Assembly: GCF_039645585.1 (NCBI RefSeq)
Contig: NZ_CP147915.1
Span: 1,488,001 to 1,552,000, forward strand
DNA: 64,000 nt
Reading direction: 5' to 3'
Source: Sulfurimonas sp. HSL-1656
GTDB taxonomy: Bacteria; Campylobacterota; Campylobacteria; Campylobacterales; Sulfurimonadaceae
Shown here: positions 33,999 through 41,964 of the stretch, in pieces
Position numbering within the stretch: position 1 is the stretch's first letter
Layout of the letters: every line of letters begins with the position of its first letter
Made by a program: the position numbers and the translations under genes
The notes under the pieces: generated by a model
Told to the model about the DNA's origin: nothing
The model's database searches: none
The model's input: only the letters and a program-made list of their open reading frames with translations

Positions 33999-34751
33999 AT
34001 GGAAATATCAATCGAAATGCTCACGTTCCTCTTTGCCGCATCCATCGTCGCGGGCACGATGGATACGATGGTCGGAGGCGGCGGGCTTATTACCCTGCCC
34101 TCGCTGATGCTCACTGGACTCTCACCCATCAACGCACTGGGGACAAACAAGCTGCAGGGGTGCGTCGGCACGGGGACGGCCACTTTTTTGCTGCTCAGAA
34201 AGTCCAAAATAAGATGGCGTCACATCAAGCCCCTCTTTATTGCCGCCTTTGTCGGTTCGGTCATCGGTACCGTGGCCGTGCAGTTCATGAGTCAGCATTC
34301 GCTGTCACTGGTCATCCCCGTCGTGCTCGTGGTGATCATCGGCTACTTTCTGCTCTACAACCCAAGCAGAACAAAAAACTTCAGCATCAAGGTGGGTGCG
34401 AAAAAGTTCACCTGGCTCGTCGTGCCAGGCATTGGCTTTTACGACGGCATGTTCGGCCCCGGGACGGGCTCGTTCTTTGGCTTTGCGAACGTGCTTCTTC
34501 GGCGCGCGAAACTGGTGGCGGCTACCGCCACGGCCAAGCCGCTCAACTTCGCCACCAACGTTTCATCCCTCTTGGTCTTCATCCTCTTCGGCAACGTCGT
34601 CTGGCACGTGGGCCTCGTGATGATGCTGGGCCAGGCCATCGGCGCCTGGCTGGGGGTGCATCTGCTTTACAAGATCAACCCGCAGTACCTGCGTGCCTTT
34701 GTCATAACCATCTGTCTGCTGATGCTGGCCAAATATTTAGCATCATCCTAA
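33999..34751 (+). CDS. TSUP/TauE-SafE family membrane transporter
   Basis: 250 residues, about eight hydrophobic segments. Family signs: VAGTMDTMVGGGGLITLPSLM and NALGTNKLQG in the first half; the mirrored GFYDGMFGPGTGSFFGF and ATAKPLNFATNV in the second half. TSUP proteins export sulfite or organosulfonates or move other sulfur compounds across the inner membrane. GC content returns to the local norm here. Monocistronic, 148 bp before cowN. Confidence 0.88.
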   Translation: MEISIEMLTFLFAASIVAGTMDTMVGGGGLITLPSLMLTGLSPINALGTNKLQGCVGTGTATFLLLRKSKIRWRHIKPLFIAAFVGSVIGTVAVQFMSQHSLSLVIPVVLVVIIGYFLLYNPSRTKNFSIKVGAKKFTWLVVPGIGFYDGMFGPGTGSFFGFANVLLRRAKLVAATATAKPLNFATNVSSLLVFILFGNVVWHVGLVMMLGQAIGAWLGVHLLYKINPQYLRAFVITICLLMLAKYLASS

Positions 34752-34899
34752 TGAAAGCGGCAGGCTCGCCCAGCCAAACCCGTCTTTTTCAACCCTTTTA
34801 CCTTAAATTATAAACAGTATAATCATTGTAAATATTTTTTAAGGAATAGAATGTCCCTCCGCACACCTGAGCCCCTCTTCCCTACAAAAAGCACGCCCC

Positions 34900-35211
34900 A
34901 TGAACAGTGAAATCCGGATAGACGAACGTTACGTCTCCTTTGCAAACATCGACTGCTTCGAGAACGCCTGTCTCGTCATCGACCGCCTGCTGTATGTGAC
35001 CGGGCAGGCCGAGCACGTCAACCTCTACTGGAAAAAGATCATCCCGACGATCCCCCAGGCCTACTACGACCGCGACCCGAAAGCGGACGAGAAAGAGGCC
35101 CTGCTCTACCTCGTCTGCTCCAACGTCTTCTACCTCGAAGAGCTCTTCGAGAACGAAGAGGACGAGGAGGGGCTCAATGCCCTGAAGCGCGCCGAACTGG
35201 AGTGCTGCTAA
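34900..35211 (+). CDS. cowN: N2-fixation sustaining protein CowN
   Basis: 103 residues. RYVSFANIDCFENACLVIDRLL at the start and ELFENEEDEEGLNALKRAELECC at the end match CowN, which lets Mo-nitrogenase work in the presence of carbon monoxide. Length is slightly above the usual ~90-100. It lies some 28 kb from the nif cluster at the left of the window. A TATAAT-like box lies upstream (near 34820); no GG-N10-GC sigma-54 site was seen. No strong ribosome site, so the exact ATG is slightly uncertain. Confidence 0.87.
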   Translation: MNSEIRIDERYVSFANIDCFENACLVIDRLLYVTGQAEHVNLYWKKIIPTIPQAYYDRDPKADEKEALLYLVCSNVFYLEELFENEEDEEGLNALKRAELECC

Positions 35212-35272
35212 GCGGCGGCCCCGCCCCTCTTCCCACCATAGGCTACACAAGTGTTACTCCCAATCTCCCCTC

Positions 35273-35323
35273 TTGACTATCGCAGATATTTGCAATATAC
35301 TTGTTTACTCAAATATATTGCAA
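35273..35323 (+). promoter_or_regulatory. marR promoter and 10-bp inverted-repeat operator
   Basis: TTGACT at 35273-35278 and TATACT at 35296-35301 are 17 bases apart. TTGCAATATA (35290-35299) and TATATTGCAA (35314-35323) form a perfect inverted repeat that overlaps the -10 box. This is a likely autoregulatory MarR site. Confidence 0.68.
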
Positions 35324-35332
35324 GGATAATCT

Positions 35333-35746
35333 ATGGCTACGAAACTGGAATGGCTCTTCGCCTTCTCCTCCGCGCATGCGAAGCTCTTCAAGCAGGTCGA
35401 CCGGGCGCTTAGCGTCCACGGCATCAGCTTCTCGGAGTTTTACATCCTGCACCGGCTCCGGAACGCTCCGGGGCGAGCCATGCGGCGCATCGACCTGGCC
35501 GAAGAGGTCGGGATGAGCGCCTCGGGGATCACCCGGGCGCTGAACCCGCTGGAGAAGCTGGGGCTGGTGCAGAAAGAGAAAAACCCCAGGGACGCGCGGG
35601 TGAGCCTCGTCAAGCTCTCCGAGGCCGGGGTGCAGTATTGCGCCGACGCCCTGGCGACGGTGCACTCTACCCTCGACACCCTGCTCGCGCCGCTGGAAGC
35701 GGGCGACATCGACGCCTGTATGGCGATCGCGGCGAAACTCAGCTAA
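35333..35746 (+). CDS. MarR family transcriptional regulator
   Basis: 137 residues. Winged helix: RRIDLAEEVGMSASGITRALNPLEKLGLVQKEKNPRDARVSLVKL, flanked by dimerisation helices. AAGGATAA precedes the ATG. The promoter overlaps a perfect 10-bp dyad, suggesting autorepression. It is followed after 10 bp by an acetyltransferase gene, so the pair probably responds to and modifies a small toxic compound (inference). Confidence 0.9.
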   Translation: MATKLEWLFAFSSAHAKLFKQVDRALSVHGISFSEFYILHRLRNAPGRAMRRIDLAEEVGMSASGITRALNPLEKLGLVQKEKNPRDARVSLVKLSEAGVQYCADALATVHSTLDTLLAPLEAGDIDACMAIAAKLS

Positions 35747-35756
35747 GGAGAAGACT

Positions 35757-36425
35757 ATGCTGGACCCGGCAAAAAAACACCCCATGGTGATGCCCGACGG
35801 CACCGCTGTCGAGCAGGTCGTCCACCTGAGGGCGGTCATAGACCACCCCCGCATTGAGGTGGGCGAATTCATCTACTACCACAATTTTGAAACGTTGGAG
35901 GATTACGCGGGCTATCTCGCCCCCTATCTCTTCCCCCTCAGCCTCGACAGGCTCATCATCGGGAAGTTCGTCCAGATCGCCCACGGGGTGCGCTTTATTA
36001 CCAGTTCGGCCAACCACGCCATGGGCGGATTCTCCACCTACCCCTTCGACAACTTCACGATGAACGCGGAGACGACGGGCGCAGACATCGTCGCCATGTT
36101 CGAAAAGTCCGGCAACCGCGGCGACACCGTCGTCGGCAACGACGTCTGGATCGGGCTCGGGGCCACGATCATGCCGGGGGTGACCATCGGCGACGGGGCG
36201 ATCATCGGCAGCCATGCCGTTGTCGCAGCAGACGTGGCGCCCTACACCGTCGTGGCGGGCAACCCGGCACGCCCCGTCCGCAAACGCTTCGACGACGAGG
36301 TGACGGCGGCGCTGCTTGCCATCCGCTGGTGGGAGTGGCCGACGGCGAAGATCGAGAAATACATCGACGTCATTACCGGCGGTGACATCGATGCACTGAA
36401 ACGCTGCAGCCGGGAGAGCTGCTAA
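35757..36425 (+). CDS. CatB-like xenobiotic O-acetyltransferase (hexapeptide repeat)
   Basis: 222 residues with left-handed beta-helix hexapeptide turns: IGKFVQIAHGVRFI, NDVWIGLGATIMPGVTIGDGAIIGSHAVVAADV, AGNPARPVRKRF. The catalytic His lies in NHAMGGFSTYPF. This is the Vat/CatB type that acetylates chloramphenicol, streptogramins or related alcohols with acetyl-CoA. AAGGAGAAG precedes the ATG. Cotranscribed with marR; the last four bases overlap the convergent small gene. Confidence 0.88.
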   Translation: MLDPAKKHPMVMPDGTAVEQVVHLRAVIDHPRIEVGEFIYYHNFETLEDYAGYLAPYLFPLSLDRLIIGKFVQIAHGVRFITSSANHAMGGFSTYPFDNFTMNAETTGADIVAMFEKSGNRGDTVVGNDVWIGLGATIMPGVTIGDGAIIGSHAVVAADVAPYTVVAGNPARPVRKRFDDEVTAALLAIRWWEWPTAKIEKYIDVITGGDIDALKRCSRESC

Positions 36426-36673
36426 TCCTTCAGGCGCTTCTCCTGCAGCTCCCGCCGGAACTTCTCCTGCGCCTCTTTCGCCCTCTCCCGCTCCGCGTCA
36501 CGCTGCCGCAGCCGCTCTTTGAAAACCGCTTCCTGCTTTTTCTGCTCGGCGGTCAGCTCTTTTTTCGGAGCGGGCTTCTCCTCCTCTTCGTAAGGAACGA
36601 TAACGCCGACGCTGATGGCGGAAGCCATGCTGCCATAAAGCAGGAAAGCCGCTGCAAATATGCTCTTTTTCAT
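36422..36673 (-). CDS. Small secreted charged coiled-coil protein
   Basis: 83 residues: signal peptide (1-~19, SMASA), then EEEEKPAPKKELTAEQKK and a highly charged helix (QRDAERERAKEAQEKFRRE). No Cys. Function unknown. Similar in style to 37232-37666 downstream: a short periplasmic protein with an E/R/K-rich helix. Confidence 0.65.
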   Translation of the reverse strand: MKKSIFAAAFLLYGSMASAISVGVIVPYEEEEKPAPKKELTAEQKKQEAVFKERLRQRDAERERAKEAQEKFRRELQEKRLKD

Positions 36674-36780
36674 ACGCTGATCCTTTTGACTCTATACACC
36701 CACAAATAGTAAAACTATTCTAGCCAACATCTTTTCATAATCAGTGAACTTCGGGAACCAAAGCTCATAAACGCAAGTGA

Positions 36781-36990
36781 GCTTCGACACGTCGAAGCGC
36801 ATTCATCCAATCAAAGAGTGGTAATCAAATACACTGCTCATTCTTTTCTTTTTCATAAGAAAAGAACCAAAAGAAAATCGTCGTTGCGCGAATCGCTCGC
36901 CCTTTCTCGGCTTTATGCCTTCAGGGCGGCTTTCATGGCACGCTTAACGACCGTTTGCCTATTGATCAATGCGCTTCGATGGATCGAAGC
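36781..36990 (+). repeat. Fold-back repeat copy 8 (left arm deleted)
   Basis: 210 bp. Left hairpin GCTTCGACACGTCGAAGC, then almost directly the second A/T hairpin and the right arm, ending GCTTCGATGGATCGAAGC. The first central hairpin is also missing. A degenerate right-end hairpin (CTTCGGGAACCAAAGCT) at 36749-36765 shows that another copy once ended just upstream. Confidence 0.8.
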
Positions 36991-37006
36991 TAGTAAAAGG
37001 AAGAGA

Positions 37007-37197
37007 GCTTCGACACGTCGAAGCGCATCAATAAAATAGACCCTTGGGCCTTGAGCGCGATCCTTATAAGCCATCCCGGAGGCACAAAGCCGGGAGGGGT
37101 GAGCGATTCGCGAAAGGCCGCTTTTTGCGCTACTTTTTCTAAAAAAGTGGCATAAATATTCTGACTATTAATCGTTATGCGTTTCAGGAACCGAAGC
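37007..37197 (+). repeat. Fold-back repeat copy 9 (right arm deleted)
   Basis: 191 bp. The left arm and first central hairpin are present; the A/T hairpin and right arm are missing; it ends with GTTTCAGGAACCGAAGC. Copies 8 and 9 together have complementary deletions. The 16-bp spacer before it nearly matches the one between copies 4 and 5. Confidence 0.78.
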
Positions 37198-37231
37198 GCA
37201 TTTCAAGAATAGTGCTTTGGGATACCAGGAC

Positions 37232-37666
37232 TTATTTGTTGCGCTCTTTCCGGTGCTCCTCGTAGCGTTTACGCTCTTCGCGCTCCATCTCTTCACGATG
37301 TTTACGCTCTTCGCGGTAATACTCCTCGTCTGCTTTGTTCCGCTCCCGGTAGTATTCCTCGTCCGCCTTGCGCCGCTCCCGCTCCATCTCTTCGCGGTGC
37401 TTGCGCTCCTCTTTGTAGCGTTTTTCGCTCGCTTTGCGTGCCTTCTTCTCCTCTTTCCAGCGCTTGTCGCCGTCATCCTCCCGCTCGACGCGCTCGTAGT
37501 GCTCAACGCGGGGTGCCGGGGCCGCGGTGCCGCCGCTGCCCACATTGACGTTGACGCCCCAGTTCCCGCTGCTGTCCGCCCCCGCACCCACCGTGTAGCC
37601 CGTATCGGCTGCGAAGATGCACCCGCCGGCGAGCAGGAGTGATGCCGTTACCGTTTTAATCTTCAT
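37232..37666 (-). CDS. Secreted Arg/Lys/Glu-rich repeat protein
   Basis: 144 residues: signal peptide (~1-19), a Gly-rich linker (NWGVNVNVGSGG), then ~95 residues of almost only R, K, E, H, Y in imperfect ~14-residue repeats (EERKHREEMERE, KADEEYYRE). The DNA shows the matching internal repeats at 37240-37430. Predicted to be one long charged helix. Function unknown; the start is supported by AAAGAA and the signal peptide. Confidence 0.68.
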   Translation of the reverse strand: MKIKTVTASLLLAGGCIFAADTGYTVGAGADSSGNWGVNVNVGSGGTAAPAPRVEHYERVEREDDGDKRWKEEKKARKASEKRYKEERKHREEMERERRKADEEYYRERNKADEEYYREERKHREEMEREERKRYEEHRKERNK

Positions 37667-37817
37667 TCTTTTTTTTCCTTTGGGGTAAATTATATGTGGT
37701 TATCATCTTAGCATGGCTAACCAAAAGAAACAACAGCGGAGCGGCGGGCGTCCGCAGCGCAACGATCTGCCAGATGATGAAGCTCTCCGGCGTCATGATC
37801 TAAAGAAACAGAAGAGA

Positions 37818-38127
37818 GCTTCGACACGTCGAAGCGCATCAATAAAATAGACCCTTGGCCTTGAGCGCGATCCTTATAAGCCATCCCGGAGGCATAAAGC
37901 CGGGAGGGATGAGCGATTCGCGAAAGGCCGCTTTTTGTGCTACTTTTTCTAAAAAAGTGGCTAAGAAACCCTCTTCTCTATCTTTTCTTTTTACAAAGAA
38001 AAGAAACAAAAGAAAATCGTCGTTGCGCGAATCGCACGCTGCTCCCGGCTTTGTGCCTTCAGGGCGGCTTTCAAGGCACGCTTAACGACAGGTTGCCTAT
38101 CGATTTATGCGCTTCGGGAACCGAAGC
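37818..38127 (+). repeat. Fold-back repeat copy 10 (full length)
   Basis: 310 bp, forward. Ends GCTTCGACACGTCGAAGC and GCTTCGGGAACCGAAGC. The stretch from the gene start at 37666 to this repeat has no other gene. Confidence 0.85.
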
Positions 38128-38143
38128 CAACAAAAACAAGAGA

Positions 38144-38565
38144 GCTTCGATACGTCGAAGCGCATTCAATCAAATTGGGAATTGGCCTTGAGCGCTCTTT
38201 GTAAGCCATCCCGGAGGTAAGGGTATATCTATATAGCCCCTGTGCAGTTTCAGCGAAGCAGAGAAAGACATAATCAAGGCGGCGTTTTGAAGGCCTGGCC
38301 ATAGCCAAGTCGAGAAGCGGCAACGTAGAGTATGGCTTTTCTCTGTTTCGCCCTGCGGGAGGACTTTGGAAACGCGACTTTCCCTCCTTTTTCCGCTCGA
38401 CTTGGCTACAGCCAGGCCTTCACAAAAAACAAAGACAACCTCACGCTTCCAAAACCCTCTGAATCTGTACAAGGGTTATAGATATACCCTCAAGCCGGGA
38501 GGGATGAGCGATTCGCGAAAGGCCGCTTTTTGCGCTACTTTTTCTAAAAAAGTGGCAAAGAGATT
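38144..38565 (+). repeat. Fold-back repeat copy 11, interrupted and lacking right arm
   Basis: Starts with GCTTCGATACGTCGAAGC and follows the left arm to CCCGGAGG, where a 269-bp element (38221-38489) interrupts it. It resumes at AAGCCGGGAGG and runs through the first central hairpin. The rest of the repeat is missing. Confidence 0.8.
38221..38489. mobile_element. Second fold-back (MITE-like) element inserted in repeat copy 11
   Basis: 269 bp. The left end GGGTATATCTATATAG and the right end CTATAGATATACCC-type sequence are inverted repeats (about 13 bp exact, ~30 bp imperfect). Inner arms AGGCCTGGCCATAGCC and GGCTACAGCCAGGCCT also pair, and the centre TTTCGCCCTGCGGGAGGAC is near a fold point. 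It codes for nothing plausible. The interruption is clear because flanking sequence continues repeat copy 11. No exact target duplication is visible (left TAA, right TCAA). Confidence 0.75.
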
Positions 38566-38603
38566 ACTATTCAGTCTTCAGTTTGACTGATGAGAAACGC
38601 AGC

Positions 38604-39959
38604 TTATATCTTCGTCTTCAACCACGCACGTCTGCGGAAGATCTTCCAGAAGATAAACCCTTTTATAAAGGTCTCCACCGTCATGATGATGTAGACGGCG
38701 ATGATGCCGAAGCCCAGTTTCATGGCAATGTAGGAGGGGATGACCCGCAGCAGCCACAGCGCGGCGATGTTGATTTTGAGCGGCGTGCGGGTGTCCCCCG
38801 CGCCGCGCAGGACGTTGCTGAGTACGAAAAGCACCGCCAGCGGCACCTGGGAGAGGCCGACGAGGCGCAGGTAGAGCGACGCCTGCTCCACCGTCTCGGG
38901 GTCCTGGGTGAAAAGGCGCACGAAGAGCTCGGGCCAGATGACCATGATGAGGCCGAGCAGGCCCATGAACGTTGCGGCGACTTTCAGGCTGTAGAGCCCT
39001 CCCTCGTAGGCCTCCTCGGGGCGCTTCGCCCCCAGCTGCTGCCCGGCGATAGCCATCGCCGCGACGGCGAAACCGAACCCCGGCATAAAGGCCAGCCCCT
39101 CCACGCGCAGCCCCACCTGGTAGCCCGCCAGCGCTGCCGTCCCGTACGACGCGATGACCCAGATGAAGAGCAGGAAAGACGCCGAGGTGATGAGCCGCTC
39201 CAGGGCGGCATGGCTGCCGATGGAGAGTACGCGCCGGAGGTCCGGCAGGTTCAGGCGCGGCAGTAGGTGAAGACGGGCATCATGAGAGCGCAGCAAGAGC
39301 AGGTAGAGCAGGATGTTGAGGGCATAAGCGGCAATGGTCGCGTAGGCCGCCCCGGCAACGCCCAATGCCGGAAATCCCCCGTGGCCGAAGATAAGCAGGT
39401 AGTCAAGCAGGGCGTTGACCCCGGCCGAGGCGAGCTTGATGTACAGCGAGCTTTTCGTGTCCCCCGCCGCACTGAGCTGGTTGTAAAAGAGCGAATCGAG
39501 GAAGATGAGGGGGAAACCGGCGGCGAGAATACCGAAATAGACGTGGCCGTAGTGCGCGACATCCTCCCCGGTACCCATCAGCAGGTAGAAGTCGCCGGCG
39601 AACAGGTACCCCGCCGCGGCAAAAGGCAGCGAGAGCAGCAGCGCGAGCAGTCCCAGCGTAAAGAGCAGCGTGTAGGCCCTTTTACGCCGCCGGGCGCCGA
39701 TGAGCCGTGCGGTGACGGCATTGCCCCCCACGACATAAAGGGTGATGACGACGTTGATGATCATCATGAACTGCAGGCTCATCCCCACCGCCGCCAGGGC
39801 AGCGACACTGAGGAAGCCGACCATCAGCATGTCCGTAAGGATCTGCACGACGTCGAGGAGGTGTTTAAAGGCCGCGGGCAGCGCCAGCCGCAGCACCTCG
39901 CGCAGGCGCGCCTTGGGCCGCAGGGACGTCAATACGGAGCGGATCGGGTTCGGGTTCAT
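38604..39959 (-). CDS. MATE family efflux transporter
   Basis: 451 residues, about 12 membrane segments in two homologous halves: ILTDMLMVGFLSVAALAAVGMS in the first, ITSASFLLFIWVIASYGTAALAGYQVGLRVEG in the second. GAGDTRTP and AAGDTKSS lie at equivalent positions of the two halves. This is the NorM/DinF multidrug exporter type, driven by Na+ or H+. AGGAAG precedes the ATG. Its 3' end abuts the repeat region. Confidence 0.92.
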   Translation of the reverse strand: MNPNPIRSVLTSLRPKARLREVLRLALPAAFKHLLDVVQILTDMLMVGFLSVAALAAVGMSLQFMMIINVVITLYVVGGNAVTARLIGARRRKRAYTLLFTLGLLALLLSLPFAAAGYLFAGDFYLLMGTGEDVAHYGHVYFGILAAGFPLIFLDSLFYNQLSAAGDTKSSLYIKLASAGVNALLDYLLIFGHGGFPALGVAGAAYATIAAYALNILLYLLLLRSHDARLHLLPRLNLPDLRRVLSIGSHAALERLITSASFLLFIWVIASYGTAALAGYQVGLRVEGLAFMPGFGFAVAAMAIAGQQLGAKRPEEAYEGGLYSLKVAATFMGLLGLIMVIWPELFVRLFTQDPETVEQASLYLRLVGLSQVPLAVLFVLSNVLRGAGDTRTPLKINIAALWLLRVIPSYIAMKLGFGIIAVYIIMTVETFIKGFIFWKIFRRRAWLKTKI

Positions 39960-40015
39960 TCAAAGTTGCTTCCTGCCTGCATCCGCTATCGGTGCGGCAA
40001 TGGTTAAGATGAGTG

Positions 40016-40804
40016 TTAACGCGGCGGGAGGGCCGAGACGTGCAGGACGACGGAGCGCCTGCTGGAGCGTCTGTTCTCGATGACGCTGCCGCCGTGGGGG
40101 AAAAGCGGGTGCCAGATAAGGGCGTCGCCGCTGCGGAAGGCGAATGCCTCCTCTTTCAATCCGGCCGCTTCGTACCGCCGCTTCAGCGTCTCCTGGTAGC
40201 GGCGCCATGCGCCCGGATCCTGTGGCGGCATTGTATCGAAACCTTCGTAGAATCGGTGCGGCAGACGGTAGCGTTCCGCCGCAACCCGGTGAGCGCCTTT
40301 GACCCCCGTCAGCGTACCGTTTTCCGGCGTCGTATCTTCCAGAGCGATCCAGATCCTGAAATAGGGCTCCCCCGGCATGACGTGAAAGACGGGGATGTCC
40401 CGGTGCAGCGGCTGCTGGCTCCCCTGCAAAAAGGTGATCGAAGTCCGCAGCGACGGTCCCAGGCCGAACAGCAGCTCCTGCAATTTGACGATCGTAGGTT
40501 CTGTGAAGAGCGCATTGATCTCGGGAATTTCTTCGTGCAGCCCGATCAGGCGCGGGTAGGTGCCGTCGGCTTTCTTGTTCGCCGCCAGGGCTTTGACGTT
40601 GGCAACCGTCCAGTCGTCCAGGGCGTCGTTGACCTTTTCGACCGTGTCGTCGCCGATGGCACCCCTGTAGAGGTAGCAGCCGTCCGTGTTGAACTGCTCG
40701 ACAATCGCCCGCTCCTCCCCGGAGAGGCCGAGGTAGCGGGGGTGCTGAGCGTAGTTTTCGTACTCGAACCAATGGTTTCCCGCCGGCATCGGCCCTACTT
40801 TCAC
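40016..40804 (-). CDS. Phytanoyl-CoA dioxygenase (PhyH) family protein
   Basis: 262 residues from a GTG at 40804 with GAGGGG upstream; an ATG five codons later is also possible. The longer frame, starting with TTG, overlaps the preceding gene. PhyH-type 2-oxoglutarate/Fe(II) oxygenase: QPLHRDIPVFHVMP supplies the first His and Asp, and GDALIWHPLFPHGGS with RRSVVLHV gives the distal His and the oxoglutarate-binding Arg. Substrate unknown. It follows the nuclease-like gene by about 65 bp. Confidence 0.85.
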   Translation of the reverse strand: MKVGPMPAGNHWFEYENYAQHPRYLGLSGEERAIVEQFNTDGCYLYRGAIGDDTVEKVNDALDDWTVANVKALAANKKADGTYPRLIGLHEEIPEINALFTEPTIVKLQELLFGLGPSLRTSITFLQGSQQPLHRDIPVFHVMPGEPYFRIWIALEDTTPENGTLTGVKGAHRVAAERYRLPHRFYEGFDTMPPQDPGAWRRYQETLKRRYEAAGLKEEAFAFRSGDALIWHPLFPHGGSVIENRRSSRRSVVLHVSALPPR

Positions 40805-40869
40805 TGTACTGCTCCCCTCTCTGCGTTCACGCCTTTTAGACGGTAAAGCAATTTCTGTTCGACCCCGCG

Positions 40870-41850
40870 TCAAAAGAGCGTCGGCTGCCGCAGCTGCCGG
40901 TAGAGCTCCAATACACCTGGCAGCTTCACCGCCCTGCGCATCCGCCCCGCCTCCCAGTAGGAGGGTTTGAGCAGTTCGTCGAAAAGCAGCTGCTTCTCCA
41001 GCGGGTCGACGTAATCCACCATCTTAACATCATCGGGCCTGCCGCCCCGCAGGCGGGTCACAAAGAGCTGCCGCGCGACCAATTCGCGTTCGCGCTGGGT
41101 GTAGACGGCGTCGATGACGTCACGGTAGGTGTTGTAGTCGCTGCCGGGAAGGCGGCTCCGGTTGTTCAGCATAGAGAAGAAGTGCTTCAGCTCCGGGGCG
41201 CGGAGCATGGCGACGAGCGTATCGGGGAGTAGCGGTTCGGGCTCCTTATAAAGCCCCAGGCCCGCTTCGCCGTAAAGCAGAATGCCCACATGCTCGAAAC
41301 GGTTGCCGAAGGTCTGGAGGTACTTGGTGAGGAACCGCTCGTCGAGGGCGACGTAGACATGGTTGCTGAAGCGGGAGTAGCTGTCAAGCTGACGGTAGAG
41401 GCGGTCGAGGTTGTCTTTGTCGCTCTTGATCTCGACGGCGACGAGCGTCTCTTCTTCCGTCAGAGCGTAAAGGTCAGGACGGACGCTGATGGTCCACTGC
41501 GTGAACTCGTGGATGACCTTTGTCCCCTCCCCGTAGCGTTCGCGCAGGAAGGTTTCGGCGGCCTCGCGCAGTTCGGCCTCGTTCGACGCCGGGGCGGGCC
41601 GGAGCTTGCGGTACTTGGCGAGGAAGCTCTTGTGGTCACGGTCCCGGCGCTGGCGCGGGGTCATATCCGCGTAGGCCTGCCGGACAAAGCCTTCGTCGTC
41701 GCCCCCGCTGCAGTAGTCGCACAATTGTTTGCGACGCCGTGTCAGGCGGCGGGGGATGAAGGGGTTGTCGGGCTGCTCTTCGAGCAGGGCTTCGTCGGCG
41801 GTGACGGCGTTGAGAAGGGCGAGGACTTCGCCCGCGTTGATGGTATCCAT
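40870..41850 (-). CDS. PD-(D/E)XK nuclease-like protein (sce7726-type)
   Basis: 326 residues from the ATG at 41850. SVRPDLYAL (D126) and LVAVEIKSDKDNLDRLYRQLDSYSRFSN (E140-I-K142, Q154) form a PD-(D/E)XK core as in the sce7726/MmcB-like families. A CDYC pair near 44-47 may be a small zinc site. The C-terminal half is helical and unrecognised. Activity on DNA is plausible, but there is no restriction or methylase partner. The start lacks a clear ribosome site. Confidence 0.75.
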   Translation of the reverse strand: MDTINAGEVLALLNAVTADEALLEEQPDNPFIPRRLTRRRKQLCDYCSGGDDEGFVRQAYADMTPRQRRDRDHKSFLAKYRKLRPAPASNEAELREAAETFLRERYGEGTKVIHEFTQWTISVRPDLYALTEEETLVAVEIKSDKDNLDRLYRQLDSYSRFSNHVYVALDERFLTKYLQTFGNRFEHVGILLYGEAGLGLYKEPEPLLPDTLVAMLRAPELKHFFSMLNNRSRLPGSDYNTYRDVIDAVYTQRERELVARQLFVTRLRGGRPDDVKMVDYVDPLEKQLLFDELLKPSYWEAGRMRRAVKLPGVLELYRQLRQPTLF

Positions 41851-41964
41851 GACGCGATTATAGCGCTTCACCGGGCGCGGCAATAAAAAGATGGCAGGAG
41901 TGCCAAGTGAGGGTTGCGGCAATTTCAAAGGATGGCCTTTCCGCCACCCGCAGCGTGGCGCTGT

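Noticed and set aside
23543-38565. Regularly spaced repeats as a CRISPR array
   Set aside because: Units are ~310 bp, palindromic and separated by genes rather than by short unique spacers; no cas gene is present.
40805-40873. TTG start at 40873 for the PhyH-family gene
   Set aside because: It overlaps the stop of the preceding gene, encodes a highly basic leader and has no ribosome site; GTG at 40804 has GAGGGG upstream.
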